Part shown: in pieces, positions 1 through 14,100 of the stretch
Layout of the letters: each line of letters starts with the position of its first letter
Position numbering within the stretch: position 1 is the stretch's first letter
From: Apostichopus japonicus
Lineage: Eukaryota; Echinodermata; Holothuroidea; Aspidochirotida; Stichopodidae
Assembly: GCF_037975245.1 (NCBI RefSeq)
Contig: NC_092570.1
Span: forward strand, 4,246,001 to 4,310,000
DNA length: 64,000 bases
Direction of reading: 5' to 3'
Notes under the pieces: model-generated
Seen by the model: the letters and a program-made list of their open reading frames with translations, nothing else
The model's database searches: none
What the model was told of the DNA's origin: nothing
Program-made: the position numbers and the translations under genes

Positions 1-1262
1 TGTACAGTACTTCTCCACTGGTTCGTTAAAAGGTCAGGATAGTTTAATCACTTGTATATATTGTCTCTCAGACTACATCTGTAGACTCTACAGTGCTACG
101 AAATGAATTTTCCCCTAAGCCTCCTTCATCCATACATCTGTACAATATTACTCCCATAGTGTTTACATTTCAAGGCCATATATATGTTTACCTGTATTAA
201 CATCTTCCAGTTTAATTAAACTCCTCATTGGAACAGATGTAACAGTATTGATTGGAGAGTATACCTGATGTCGGAAGAGACCAGTGTACAACTCAGATAT
301 TATAAACAACTACTGTAAATGTTCTACGTACAAGGCTACAAGCAAACAACAAACACACCTCTGAGTAAACAAGTTTCTTTTTTTCTATCTTTCTTGTAGT
401 AAACAGTGGAATAAAGGGGTAGGTGAAAGTGCTGAGGTGATTCAGAAAGGGGAAAAAGAGGGAGTCAACTGGGAAGTGATTTCCAGGTCACCGTCCACTT
501 CCTCTTTCCTCCGAATATACAATACCAAAGACTTTCAAGTTTAATATTTCTAGTCTTTTTAAATATTAAAACCAACAAGGTTCCAGGCTGCGGATGCCTA
601 TCACGCTGGAATTGTAGTAGTTGTAACCCTTCAAAATGGTAGATTTATAAGGAAGAGGATATGGGCATTCACCCTGAAGTGGGTCGGTGATGATGCACTG
701 CTAAAATGGTACTAAATGTTATCGACTAGATATATGTTTGAAATCAGGAGAGGGTAGACTATGAGTAGTAGAGTGAATAGCCAGTGTAATTGCAGAACAA
801 ACAAAGCTATACACTCATCTTGTAGAAGAGTCCACCTGTGATGTTCAGACAACCTTAAATGAAAGTCAATGTCGGCCTAGCTATAACCAGCAACTTTCTT
901 GCAACATCAGTCTGGGCCGTCAGTTTCGCTTTGGACCAATGCTTCTTGACCTTTAGCTCACTACTTGCACCTCTTTGCACCTCTTTACACCTTTCTGCAC
1001 CTCCTTTACACTTGGAAAAGCACTTATGCCAGATGACATCAGAACATGCACTGACTGTTTGCATTAGGTGTTTGTTGTCTATTTCAAAAAGCCTTGTACC
1101 CTCAGGAGGTGTGTGTACCCTCAGGAGGTGTGTGAACCCCCCCCCCCCGGTTGTGGAGCCTGCTTCAGACAGACTTGTACTCAGTCATAGAACCTTGTAC
1201 TCGTTCTCATGCCATTGTACTCGTACCTCATGTCTACGTTAAGAACTGACGGATAAACTAAC
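1..1262. other. Intronic sequence left of the GDPD5-like exon, no coding seen
   Basis: I see no supported exon here. Short stretches around 1390-1560, in the neighbouring intron, repeat the phrase GACCTTTGACC. The region also holds a run of about ten C at 1139-1148 and a CA-rich stretch at 1620-1690. It probably lies inside an intron of the minus-strand GDPD5-like gene, because the donor at 1262/1261 must be followed by more exons to the left. Confidence 0.5.
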
Positions 1263-4200
1263 CTGTTGAAGTCGTAGGCATCATTTTCTGCTATGATCCA
1301 GAAGTAGAGCCAAGCTGTTGCACATAGAAATGAAAGAGTTGTGATTCCTGCAAAGACTTTCTCTGCCTGAAATGAGAAAAAAAAATAACATTGCTCACCA
1401 CAAATGACCTTTGACCTCCATAACAACACAATGGTTGGATCCCCATACCAAATATGAAGTTTAATAGGTTTTCAAACCTTGACCTCCACTGACCTCACAC
1501 GACCTTTGACCTTCACAAGAACCAATCTTGTGCTCAATATGATGGATCCACATATCACATAAGTTCAACCACAATGTATGCTTTGAGTTATCATGTTTAT
1601 AAGCCAAGGTGTTACTCATACACATACACACAAACACACCCAAACACCCACACCAATACACGCATCCACATGCACGCACACACAATCACATAGATCATTA
1701 CATAAATCCATTAAATTGCCTTCGGCAAGGGAAGACTGATTTCGTAGTTTCCCATTTCTTTGTTATTTTTCAGACAATGATTAAGAAATGATGAAACCAT
1801 ACATTTCAGATCGATCTAAAGCTTTACAAGTATCTGATGGCACTGAGAACATGCAAAGTTCTTCAAAATTAAAACAATTTATCGTGCTCGAAAACACCAT
1901 TTTCTCTCAATGAACACAACTCTCAGAGATGCACAGATTCTGTAGACCTGTTCTACTGAACAAAGTTGTTGACAGAAAAATCAATTTTTTACCGAGCCGT
2001 CTTCTAAAGTACCAAGCGTCTTAATTATGCTTTATGAACATTGTAGTACCATGACCCTGTATCACCCTCAGGGTATGTCCAGTGTAAGCCAATTAAAAAA
2101 ACAGACAAAACGAAGAATCTCATATCTAGGCAAACAAGATTTCCTCAAGGGTAATTGGACTTATTTTTTGTATGCTCAGAAAAGTACTCAGGAGGAACGG
2201 CGCCTCGACATGATCCCTAGCTGCTATATGTGTTGTTGCTATTATATTATTTCATTGTCTTCCTGTCACATTTGTTGCCAAAAAATGTTTTTTTAATTTT
2301 GAAGGGGGGAGAGGGGGGAGGGGCAATATAAAGAAAAAAATCCTTAGATAAAACATTCACACTATTTTTTATTTTTTTGGCTTTGCCTCACAGTCATGTC
2401 TCCATGGCAGTGTAGAATATGTTGGCAAGTTAAAAATTTGGTTGTCAAATTTTTCTGTAGCATTTTTGAAGTCTGAATTTTTTCTCTCATTGAATACTAT
2501 ATAGTTCCTACATGTAGAAACTGCTACACAGCTTTACATTCTTGCAACTTAACCACTTTACCTGTATATAGCATTTTGAATTTTTGAGATGCAATTTTTT
2601 GACTGGATGAATTATTCCCAGGTTGGTTTCCAAACACTGTACTATACCATACCATACTATACTATACTATACTATACTATACTATACTATACTATACTAC
2701 ACTACACTACACTGTACTGAACTGTACTATACTATATTACATTACACTATACTATACTACACTACACTATACTACTCTATACTATACTAAAGGCAGAATC
2801 AGTAGGGTTATGGGGGAAGGTTGCATGGGGGAAGGTTGCATGGGGGTGTGAGAAAAACAGATATTATGAAAAAGTCATGATTTTGCCATCACACACCACA
2901 TGAACAATTACCTAGTGCCATTTTAATACAAGAATAAAGGTTCTAATTCTCGTAACCCCTACACCCTACCCCACCCCCAGCTACCACCCCACCTCCTCTG
3001 TCTCTCCGAATAACTATCTATAGTTGCCAACGTCACTGATAACGAAAAGCTCTGTTGGTAGGCTACCTTAAACCCCTGCATGCCAATTTTTCTGTAAATC
3101 CTTTTAAATATATCCCATCAATTATTTTTTATCATTTGAATCATTACTTTGCAAATTAAAAACTGATTTATTACAAGAAGGGCTTCCTATGCTGACTATA
3201 ATAAATAACAAAAGTACACATAGATCACTGACTGCATGGACAAGATTGCCAGAAATTATATATCTGTCAGAGCTTTTCCATATAATTTTCTGAGATAATT
3301 ATAATCCAGCTCGTAATCTAAATCCTCCGAGGAGGTCTGAGTCACTTGTAACACAAATCTTGACTCATATTACCCTGTTTCATCCCGCTGACTTTTAACG
3401 GCAGATTTCTTCAAAATACAAACAAACTGTGCACGTTTCAAACCCATCTAATGTTTAAATTGAATCAAAATTTCCAATCAACACTTCCGGCCCCCCCCCT
3501 TCCCTCCCCCTCAACCATGCTTGGATATACATGTGTAAAAATATCAGCTCGCATTAGAGACAAACTCAGATGGAAGAGTAGTCGTTGAAAATATTGGCAT
3601 CCACCCTGTGCTCTTGTCTTCTTGACCTAGTTTTTAATCTATGTTTCTTTAGTTTTGGAGATTTTCCAAAGATCATGCCGGGGTAGAAGCTACAGTACAT
3701 TACAGACTTCCCGTTTTCGATCCCTGAGATGAAGATAACGGCCGAGATGAGTCATGTATGTCGTCATACTCTACTTCTGACTAAACAAATTTATATCGCG
3801 TGGGATTCTTTTAGCTCAGTGACTTCATCCACGACGGAAGAGATTAACATTAATGAAAGATCAAAAAAAATCGTGGAGCTCCAGATGATATGATGATGTC
3901 AGACATACAAATTATGTAATTTTGTAAGTGTCATAAAGTGAAGCTTAATTATATAATTTCTCCTCAGTTCCTATGACATTCCTAATTATTGTAATGTAAC
4001 CACTACTGATATGTGTTATTATCCCCGATGTGGGATTAGGAGAATTGTGCGGTGCTCAAAACACATTGCCAAGTCGGTGGTAGGTCAAGTACGTAGATGG
4101 GAAAGCATGTTGAATATTGGAGACAGGTAATTAAAGAGAGGAGAGTTCAAAGTTAAATTTTTATCTCATCTAGTACTACAAACTCAATTTATTACAAACT

Positions 4201-7200
4201 AAATCTGTGTATATTATATTCAGATTGAGTTGGGCTAGTATCCAGCCTGGAAATAGCTAACAGAACTTGTAAACTATTTTGTACTCTTCTACCTATTTCA
4301 GTGCCTATTTTATGAGCAAATGGTTACAGTGGACAGAAATTTTAACTATTTCGATAAATTTGGTGTCCTATATGTGGTCAGGGGCATAGGAGCCAGGGGG
4401 CACTGGGGGCACGTGCCCCCCCCCCACTATTTCCAAAATAGCAAATGTGCCCTACTGGCATATACTGTAAAATGTGCCCCTTTGATGAAGAACTGTCTTT
4501 TGCATATCTTAAGCCTTTGTTAATTTTAATGTTTTATTTTAATTATTTATTTTTAGTCTGTACATGCTATTTTTAAAATGGCATCCCATATCTTTTGAAG
4601 CACAGTTAACAATAAACAATCTCAATAAATAGTATTGATAGCATACTAACACATATACATTTAAGTGATATGGAAGGTGTGTATCGGTTTATAGCATAAC
4701 GAGTGGTGGTTGAATGAGAAAGTGCCCCTCTGATGTTGTGCCCCCCCCCACTTTTTGGAAGCTTCCTACCCCCTGTATGCAGTACTGTGTAACTGCCTTG
4801 ATTTTGCTATACTCATACAAGTAATCAAATTATACCATTCCATTGTCAACTCTATGTACAGTATGACACCATGCATGTTTTTTTTTACTATTAAAAAAAA
4901 TAAAACAATAATACTTGGCTGGGGTTCCACCTAAATTTTAAAAACCAATACATAGAAACTGCCTCTAGTCTTCAATCTAAAAGATTGATTTTTGCTTTTA
5001 ATACCTATGTGTTTACAGTAGGATATGGTCCGTGTATGCATAATCACTTTCATTTGGCCAGCTGTTAGAGAAGGGTACTTTACTAGTGGGTACAGTATGT
5101 CAATAGTATGTTACTGCATTGAAAGGCGCAGCAACACTGTGTGTATACTGGAAGCCATAAAAAGTGCTCACTCTGGGCATTGAAATGCATACATGTATGT
5201 CCTCTGAGGGAAAAAGCCTTAAAAAGAGGATAAATATTTAACCCAACCATTATCTTTAGCTTATGATTGTACAGGACAGGTATTAAAAATATGAATTACT
5301 TTAAAACTTCTGTATAGTTTCTATTCAATTTTAGTTAATTTCACAGTACACTAAGATTCCAATGCTTCAGTGGTGTATATAGGTGTAATGTTTTCATATA
5401 GAGATGACATACTTTCCAAAATGAAGAGATTAGTTGTTTTTTCTTGTTGTTATTGTTGATTTTTCTCTCTTTCTTTCATTTTTAACATTAATTAAGCCAA
5501 CACAACACACACTTATGCTTAAATTTATACAGCATATCATTTAAACACTGCATAGCTTGATCAATGCACCATGAATGACAGACGGAAGTAAAATAGGTAA
5601 AATACATATTTGGGTCAGGTTTACTGTGTAATGTACACTATTGTAATGGTACACTGTTCAAGTTATGTTACAGTATATGCACAACATATCCAGGAAGGTT
5701 CTCAGCCAAAGGGAGGTTAAATACAAGCACATTATTTGTACAAATTCTTCATATGAAAGCCTGTACTAAATGTCAGGTGGCTTCTGTCTCCACCATAGGT
5801 AATCTCTAGCAGAGCTCAGCTGGCAAACACTCGAACATATTGTTGTATACTGGTAAGCTAGAGAAAGAACCTGAAAGTTTAAATGTCATGAGAATATTGT
5901 CAATGTTTGTTATTGTTTGCCTGAGTAGATCATTTTTACGCTCGCAGAAGATTTGATTGCGAGCTCCTAACCAACTGGACGGTATGTGGAGCAAAGAATC
6001 CTAAAAGAATCGACAAACTGTATGCAAAAGGAATCAACCAAATAGTTTAAATAATTGGGAAATTTAATCATAATGTGCTGCAACTTACATAAGTTGTCAG
6101 TGCTACAGTAGAAAATATTAAAATAACATACAAAAGTTGGTCAGATTTTCTGAAATTTAGCCAGTGTCTTCTACATATTACATGTACAGCAAGAACAGGT
6201 ACAACTGATGATTCCTAAGTGTTCTGCCAATCACAATTTTACAAATTGATGGATTAATGAATGACACTTGATTTGCTACAGAATATTTCAATGTGTAAAA
6301 AGGTCCAAAACTTACCGGTTTGGATATTTTTTTTCTTCATTTTCTTAGCTTACCTGTCTCCTTACAATCTCACTTTGGTTAATAGAGTGAGGAGGGGTCA
6401 ATGACAGAGGGGGGAGAGGGGGGTGACCTGTCATAGAGGGCTTCAAGTGATAAAAGATTGCCCGTTCGCTCTAGGCAGAGGTAGAGCAAGAGTGCTAAGG
6501 TTGTGAGGGATAGGTAAGCCAGGAGCAAAGTTAATATCCAAACTAGGTAACAGAGGGAAATGCAGTAAAGAAGGAGACCCTTTGACTGGATGTACCTTTC
6601 ATATATTAGTATATAACTGCACAGCTGAGGTTTGTGTAATGCTGATATCATTCTAGTGGGTTGGAATTATGTTTGTACACATATTGTGAGTGCTGAGTCG
6701 ACTTCATCACAGGTCTGAAGCATCTTCTACAGTGAGCCTTCTTCTACCCTTAATTTAACATCGAGCAGGGCCCTCTTCAAGTATTTTTCATCCGTGCATG
6801 CATGCCATGAAGTCCACACGGGGGAGTTCACAAATGAAATTGACCTTTTCGAAGAAAGCTCTGGCAAATGTTATGAAAACAAATCGAGCTCATGCAATGA
6901 ACAGCACTACAGTACATCCACATGAGCCTCATCTAATCATCTTCTCAATCACCCCAAACAAGATTTTAATACCAAATTTATTTCTAATTCTCACTGCTTC
7001 AAGACAAATCGCTCCAATTTTTCTTAGAGTGAATCCAGCGAGGGCCTACTGTATTTTTCTTCTTATTAATCAGAAAAGTCCAATGGATGCTATCCTCAAT
7101 GTTGCCCCAGTTTATTTATAGTAACAGTGATAAACAGGCAGTCATACATAAATTATTAGTCTCCAACTGCCTGAGGAACAAACAGCTTTCTTGATCTACT

Positions 7201-8863
7201 CTGCACTGTACATACAATAAGCAGACCTATACAGGACTGTAAATGTACCTAGTATCCCAATATTAGATCTTGTACTGGGCAGTGAAAAATTTAAAACAAG
7301 AATCAATACAGTGCCAAACTGTCATTATTTATGATACAGTAGGACATTTGCAATAGTCTGCAAGTGCTTCAGTATGTTTACTGTGCTGTACAGAACACCA
7401 TAGCAAAATGTGCAGATGATTTGTAAATTGAGTTGACCAATCAAAAGCAATTATGTGACTGTCTGCAAATTTTTTCAAAAAGTGATATCATGCAGCAAAA
7501 ATTATCTAAATTATGCTACAGTAAGTCCTGTGAGCAGCTTTACAGCTGTACGGTACAATATGTAGTTACAGGAAACGGAAAGTTACTAACATTTTATATA
7601 TACTTTTTCATACTTACGGTAGACATAATACCCTACACTGACAACAATATATTGTTTTATCTATGAATATTTATGAAATATTCTAATGTACTTACCTGTT
7701 TCCACTCACCACATGCACTCTCTTATACTGTAATATAGACCTGTCTAGTCTACAACCTTATGTATCAATTTAGCATTAACTAACCCAATTTCATAGATAC
7801 ATGCAGGAAGCAAGTTACATGTATTAGTGACGAATCTGAGCAAATAACACTTGTAACTGCTACAAACTTCAAAAGACTATGATGCCCATCCCCGCATGTA
7901 ATTAAGAAAAACGGAACACAAAAAGAAAAGTTACAGTGGATGGATTTCTAGTACCCTAAAAAAAAACATGTGTAAACTGTCTGCATTAAGGTTTCAAGGG
8001 TTTTGTATAACAAGCTGTGTTGATGTGAAGGTATATTTCAATCATAAATATACTGTATGTTGAGTGGAGATACAGTATTTTGGAGAGATATGAAGTCATG
8101 TAAATATAAGTACTGTACTGTAGATGACTACCTACATGTACATGAGACACCACAAGGCAGAACCTGTGGTGCTAGGACTGTATAAAGATTCAGATAATTC
8201 ACTGTAGCACACAAACAAACATAAACAAAGAAACACACAAACACAAACACACAAACAAAATACCAGTAGGATCAGCAAAGTTACAACGAAAGTGCCGGCT
8301 AGAAATACAAATGTATGCCTTCAGAATGGTAGATCTATTTGGAAGGAAGACAAAATGGTCACTGTCCACACAGCTAGCTGCAATGTCATCAATATGGGAC
8401 CGGGAAGGTTTTAGGGCGACTGGAGTTATTTGAAGACTGGTAACAAGTGGTACTGTGGTACTCTAACTTCAACTTTTTCATGGAATTGTACATATTAGAC
8501 AAGAGTAATTTAGTCTACTACTACTACGTAAGTACTACTACGTAAATAGTAACTACAGAACACAAGTGCTTGACATACTGCACGATCATTCTACTGTGAG
8601 GGAGTTCATAGTGCACCAGGTAAACAAGCAAACGACCTCCACCAATTCTTGCATGGCAAGATCCTTATCTACTGTAATCGTATATTAATATTGAAATACT
8701 TAATTATTGTCTGAATGTATATTGTACTCACGATAGAAGATGGCTCTTTGGACCTTCTGTATCTCTTCCATCTGCAGCCATATAAACCGGCGATGCACGA
8801 GAGACAGACCTGATTGTGGTAGTTTTGTTCTCGTTCCAGTCGTATATGAGACTGCGACACCAT
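1263..8863 (-). CDS. GDPD5: GDPD5/GDE2-like glycerophosphodiester phosphodiesterase, N-terminal exons (partial)
   Basis: Two minus-strand coding exons join in phase 0. The first is 8863-8732: start ATG at 8863-8861, 44 codons, GTGAGT donor. The second is 1366-1263: TTTCAG acceptor, 34 codons plus 2 nt, GTTAGT donor. The first exon encodes a cytoplasmic N-terminus with CLSCIAGLYGCRWKRYRRS. The second encodes the first transmembrane helix with AWLYFWIIAENDAYDFN. This order closely matches the start of vertebrate GDPD5 (GDE2), where CLSC, YGCRWKRYQR and TWLYFW...ND..EFN occur at the same spacing. Family members are six-pass membrane enzymes with an extracellular GDPD domain; GDE2 cleaves GPI anchors at the cell surface. 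The catalytic part is outside the window. A possible acceptor at 8913 (GCGACAG) suggests that the exon begins at 8912 with 5' UTR, the first exon lying further right. GDPD4 and GDPD1-like paralogues are alternatives. The intron between the exons is about 7.4 kb. Confidence 0.8.
2638..2790. repeat. (ACTAT)n pentanucleotide microsatellite
   Basis: About 150 bp of ACTAT/ATACT units with variants (ACCAT, ACTAC, GTACT), lying in the GDPD5-like intron. Confidence 0.9.
4379..4775. mobile_element. hAT-type MITE, ~397 bp
   Basis: The left end reads CAGGGGCATAGGAGCC and the right end, reverse complemented, reads CAGGGGGTAGGAAGC, so the ends form an imperfect terminal inverted repeat starting CAGGGG, typical of hAT. 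The flanks TATGTGGT (4371-4378) and TATGCAGT (4776-4783) match at 6 of 8 positions, fitting a decayed 8-bp target-site duplication. The interior carries long C tracts just inside both ends and no transposase frame, so it is non-autonomous. Confidence 0.6.
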
Positions 8864-9214
8864 CGTGCACCCCTCTGGATTAAAACTGGTCCGACCGGCA
8901 GGAATTCCCTTTCTGTCGCGAAAAAAGAATGAAGGGAACGTCAAAAACTGACGCAGAGTCGACGGGCGGGAACGACTTAGCTTAAAGTGCCTGATCGAGT
9001 AGACCTCGTCATATATTAAACAAACATCTATTGTCATGCAAATGTGCTTGATCATATGTATGCATTCTCACAGGTTTATTTGTGTAGCATTTTTTAAAGC
9101 TCTGAATTTGGCTCCAAAAAAACATACTGGATTAGTACGTACAATCTTTGGACTCGTATAACAACTTGTCCATTTTTACATAGCATTTTGCAATCCCATC
9201 CTGCATTTATGAAT

Positions 9215-9463
9215 CAAAGTGGCTATTCTTACGACTAGTCGTAAGAATAATGTCACATAATGCATGCGCAGTTGCTATTTTTACGACCAGGAGTACTATT
9301 TTTACGACCAGTAGTAACAATAATTTCCGGTTAGGGTTAGGATTTAGGGTTACCCCTACTACATGCGCAGTTGCTTTATTTACTTTATTGCGCATGAATT
9401 CGCAGATGTCGTAAGAAAAGTTTATAAATAATTATTATGACTAGTGTAAGAATAGCCACAGCC
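9215..9463. mobile_element. Palindromic-ended MITE with 9-bp target-site duplication
   Basis: TTTATGAAT flanks both sides (9206-9214 and 9464-9472), an exact 9-bp target-site duplication. Just inside, GTGGCTATTCTTAC at the left is matched at the right by the reverse complement GTAAGAATAGCCAC. The left end also contains a perfect 24-bp palindrome (9225-9248) centred on ACTAGT. Internal ATGCGCAGTTGCT occurs twice and a TTTTTACGACCAG motif also occurs twice. A 9-bp duplication is usual for MULE-type elements. There is no transposase frame. Confidence 0.75.
9329..9355. repeat. Short telomere-like GGTTAG run inside the MITE
   Basis: Two or three degenerate TTAGGG units occur inside the MITE. They are too few to be an interstitial telomere; they are recorded because they help to identify family copies. 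Confidence 0.4.
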
Positions 9464-10904
9464 TTTATGAATTACTCACTGTAACTTGATAGTGTCATCC
9501 TCCTAAATTTGAAGGAATGAACTGCTCAGAAACTTAGACTGTTTAGCCGTACATGTATACAACCTTGAAGAAGACATTAACCTCCTCATCATCAGTAAGG
9601 GCCAAATTAGTGACAAACAAGTTACATTGATTCATGCAATCACCATGGAAACAGAAACAGAAAACAAAAACTTGACAAGACCTTGAGGCAATCCCACTAA
9701 AACTGTCAAATGCATGGTATAAACTTCATTAGTAAATCAACAGCAGAAATACTGTTACAGGGAAATGATACAAACACAATGTGAAAAGAGCAAAGAAAAA
9801 CTACTACAGTATTAGAAGATTGAAATTGGCGACCCGAGTGAATCTACATTAACATGTCAAATTTTGACAGGATACTTCATATGTACTGTACTTGCAAGTT
9901 GCTGTACATACTGTCTAGTTCTAACCTGTTTATAACCAGTGGTGTGCTAACTTGAATTCAGAGAAGAGCTAAATACAGAATCCAATGCGTCAAAATCAAA
10001 CGAGATTCCAAGAGGTGGAAAAAAATTCAACTGAAATTGATTTAAGCCTTTCGGAATGGGTACATAAATTGGAAGGAAGAGGCAGTGGGGGTTGACCCAC
10101 AAGGGGGTCACAAGATGTGCAGTGATAATATGATAACGAGGTGCTGCAGAGTGTAGATCTGGTGTGCATATCTTGAACGGCAATAAGTAAGACAGCTTGA
10201 GTCGAGTAAATGTAGGTACTACCTACAGTAAGAAAGTTCTGTAGAATGCAAAAAGAATGACAAAGACGTTGTGACAGGCGGGATGTGACGATGATATCAC
10301 ACAATTGGACGACAATGTAGCAGGCTTTAAACATGCCCATGGTCCAACACTATCTACATAATTTGTAAATTTTATTCTGACATCAGGAGCATCACCCAAA
10401 GCTAAGTCCTGTACTGTACCCAGAGAGGTACAATGACTTAAAGGTTACACTGTAGCTATGCCTTGACTGACAGAATAGCTAAGTATTACAAGAACCGTAA
10501 CACCAGGGTTTGCCAATAGGGCCATGCCTGCCTCCCCCTCCCCTCCCCTCCCCATCCTCCCCCTCCCCAACTAATTTTCACGGTTACTGATTTTCACTGA
10601 ATTTTGGTGAAACTCCATTCTACCCCATCCAACCCCCTTATCTCAAACCAGCATCATGGTCCTTGTACTATCAGACAACCCAGTCAGTTGGATAGATACC
10701 CAGGTACCATCCCAACCCACTTACCTAACAAGAGCCTAATGGGCACTATGGTTCTTTGCTTAGTGGAATATTAAAGTGTTGTATGTCATCACCCAATATC
10801 ATAGTTGAATAAAATGAATGCATATTTAGGCCCAGCTATTTACCAGAGCTTAATGAACAACTGTAATTCCAAGATTGGAAACAATCCGATTTAAGGTTGT
10901 GGAG

Positions 10905-11135
10905 TTATTACAAGTTTGGGCCCAATAAAATTTTGCGCCTAAATGGTCCCAAAAATATTTGGCCTATGGAAACAAACTGGCCCAAAACTATATTTCCCCC
11001 AAAAAATGGAAACCAAAAAATATGGGCCCAAATGTTTCCAAATATATTGGACCTCAAAAGTTTGGGTCCAAAGAATGTGATCCAAAATGCAGTTGAGGTG
11101 GAAATATAGTTTGGGCCCAGATGGTCCCAAATATG
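10905..11135. repeat. Degenerate TTTGGGCCCAAA-rich repeat
   Basis: At least eight near-palindromic GGGCCC, GGTCCC or GGCC cores, each flanked by A or T runs, recur over about 230 bp at irregular 15-40 bp intervals. The self-complementary cores make both strands look alike. That explains the overlapping open frames on both strands here, none of which I believe is coding. Confidence 0.6.
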
Positions 11136-14100
11136 GGCCTGAAATTTGTTTTTCATGAATATTCATTAGGTCAGGGCCAACAATAATAAAAAGCACCTTT
11201 TCACCATAATGCATCTACACAGTAAGTATGAGAAATATCCATCAGTCCTTGTTGAGTTATCGCAGACCCTTGAAGCAAGTGTCACAGATGTACACACATA
11301 CACACACACACATACAGTACATTACACACGCCAACCTGCTTTCAGCAATGAAACCAAAAAGCGATCAATTAAATTCTTCAAGAAAGGACAGATTTGCTCA
11401 AAGTTTGCCTGTGAAGTCTAACATGACACAGGTACTGTACAGTGAGCCCTGCAGATGTGGTTTACTATGGACCAAATTTACCAAATTTCATTGTGTCTGT
11501 ATTGACTGTGAATGATCACTGATTGCCTTAAAGTGCGGTCTGCTTGTTGGAAACCATTTTAGGTACAATTTGAAAAGGAAGCATAATTTTCAATGAACCA
11601 AAAATAAGTATATACAATCACTGTTTAGAAATGCTTTCAAAAAAATCCTGAGAAATGAACAAAAGATCTGCTAGATTACATTATTTATTAGAATTCAATA
11701 ACTTCCAATTTAATCTAACAATTTAAACTGGGTTAAGTTGCTAAGGATGTACTGTATTGTAAGGATTACTCAATGTTTGATCTTTAAATTGACAATTAAC
11801 CTTCCACATCAGAGCTTTTGTTGATACAGAGAGATTTCTGTGTACACTGAATAAACAATGTAGGGATTATTGCACATGTATAAGTTATGTGTGACTCGAG
11901 TCTACATTACAATTTGTCCTGAATGGCCATTTCTACTCGATGAAGAATCTTGTGGCACATGTTGAACCTTAGACCTGTGGAGATCAGCTGATCAAATTTA
12001 GCAGAAATCGTTGAAATTTTGGTTACTTTGTTGAAAACCATAAAGGATTAGTTCAGGTGTCATACTGCACATGTTTATCTTATATGAAAGAAGACAATAA
12101 AAGAAACACAATGATGAAGAAACTGTTCAAATATCTTATTCCGTTATGGAGATATTCAAGTTGAAAGTTCTATCTGATTGTGTAGAAACTGCTGAAATAA
12201 GACTACTGTAGCTGTGATGTCACATCCATTTCTGAAAAGTCTTTGTTATTTTATTAAAATGTTTTGTGAGATTTTATGACTTACAACCAAAAGATATGTC
12301 ATGTGGATCTCGTAGTTGTCAAGGGAAGTATCAGAGATTTAACATCTGAAGAATTTTTTATTATATTTTTTTAGATTTGTGAAAAGAATGTAATTATTAT
12401 TGAAATATATTCACACATGTTAAGAAAATGAGAATGTGACATCACACCCTCACAGTTAGTCTTTCTACACCAGACATTTTCAAAGAAATTTTTTTATCTT
12501 CAAAGCGTGATATCTCGTAAACAGAGCATGCTATCATGGTAGTTTCTTCACTGTTCTGTTTGCTTTTTTGAGCTCTTTCATACAAGATAGACATGTCAGA
12601 CACCTGAACCAATCCTTAAGTTTTTTCAGATGTGAGACCTGAGCATTGGGTTTGTGAAGTCAGCACTTTACATTTACATACTTACTGTACAAGTGGACAT
12701 TTATAGTTTTAAAATTTCATTCAAGATCCCCACCCCCTCCCAACACCCTTCTCACTTGCCAAGTACACTAATTATATCTGCTCAGCATAATATATTTAAC
12801 TTCTATTTGTATCCATTAAATACCATTGCAGGAAGCAAGGAGAGAAGATGGGTAATAGGTGACACATCATCCTTAACCTCCCCATCTGAAATTTTAAAAA
12901 ATGTTGATACTGAAGCAGAGAAATATTGGCCACAATGTGAGCAGGATACAAGTCCTGTGCCACACCAACTGAGCTTTAAATACAGTTCTAGTTAATGATG
13001 AGCACTGCTTTGAAACTATTTCTTTGCTGAGGGTGTACCAGTCAGGGTGTGCCACAATACTGTATGTTGCATACGTGTATGTGTTGAGAAGGACCAACCA
13101 CAGCGCTTTTCATAAAGCTCTGGAAAGCACCAGAGAAGAGACCAATTACAGTTAGGCAATTTTTTCTTTCATTTCTTTATTCTTCATTTTTTGGGAAGTG
13201 ATGTGGAAAGTTAGTGAAAAGTAATCACAGTGTTTACAACATGCACAAGTGCTGTTTACCCAATTACTAATGTGGTACTACCTATACTTCCGTGATCTAA
13301 ATCAGACCTTTGATTGTCACTTTGCATATTCCAGTCCAAGGTGGAGTGTACAAGCCCCTCCCCCATTTTCAACCTCACTAAAAAAAAGGTCCCAAAACCT
13401 CTGCATTGGGAGTTGTCCAGGCCCACACCCTCTAAAAATTCTGTACGGGCCATCCCTAGCTTAATTTGTGTAAACACCTAGCATTTTAACTCCCAAATTG
13501 AGAGTGATTTCACCAAGAACTGAATCGATTCAGGTGTAAACATCCCTTGATCAGATAGAGCTCCAGGTACAGTACTTTACAATGCCACTCATGATAGAGC
13601 CTGTGTACGTACATGTAAACAAAACAACTTGATATACTTTCTAGCCAAGTCCACTCACATAGGATTGGGACTGTGATCATGAAGGTTATATCTAGATCTG
13701 GGTAAATCGATGAATTACAAGTTCCTTCAAAAAAGTAGGCATAAGTTACACATTAATTATCTGAGCCAAAACTTGAGAACCTTGTATGCTAGCTAGGCCT
13801 ACACATATATCAACAGATCCTTCAAACTATGAACTCTCAAACATGCTGCACACATCACACTACAGGAGTAATTATAGAATACCCTGTACAAGTTTTTCTA
13901 ACTGCCTAATTATAGTTGGAGTCGGAGTAGGGTAATCCTTCGTTTGTTCTTAGACTACTTCAAAACAACTTTGGAGAAAAACATGTGTCCCTAACAGAGT
14001 AGCAGCATATATTTTTTCCTACTGGAGCCAAAGTCATGATAGGGAAATTATTATAAGAAAAGGTCCATTTTATCTTCATACAGGCTTATGAGAACAACAC

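Larger units (their letters stand above)
1367..8731 (-). other. Large intron of the GDPD5-like gene
   Basis: The 7.4-kb interval between the two coding exons contains no open frame I can defend. It holds a pentanucleotide microsatellite (2638-2790), a hAT-type MITE (4379-4775) and scattered poly-C/poly-G tracts (for example 3490-3500). The 90-codon frame at 6651-6379 is hydrophobic but has no family match and no convincing splice sites. Confidence 0.6.

Noticed and set aside
6379-6651. Hydrophobic 90-codon minus-strand frame in the GDPD5-like intron
   Set aside because: Not in phase with known exons, no matching GDPD5 helix and no convincing splice sites.
9329-9355. Interstitial telomere
   Set aside because: Only two or three degenerate TTAGGG-like units within a MITE.
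10897-11214. Overlapping open frames on both strands around 10.9-11.2 kb
   Set aside because: They arise from self-complementary GGGCCC repeats and lack any family features.
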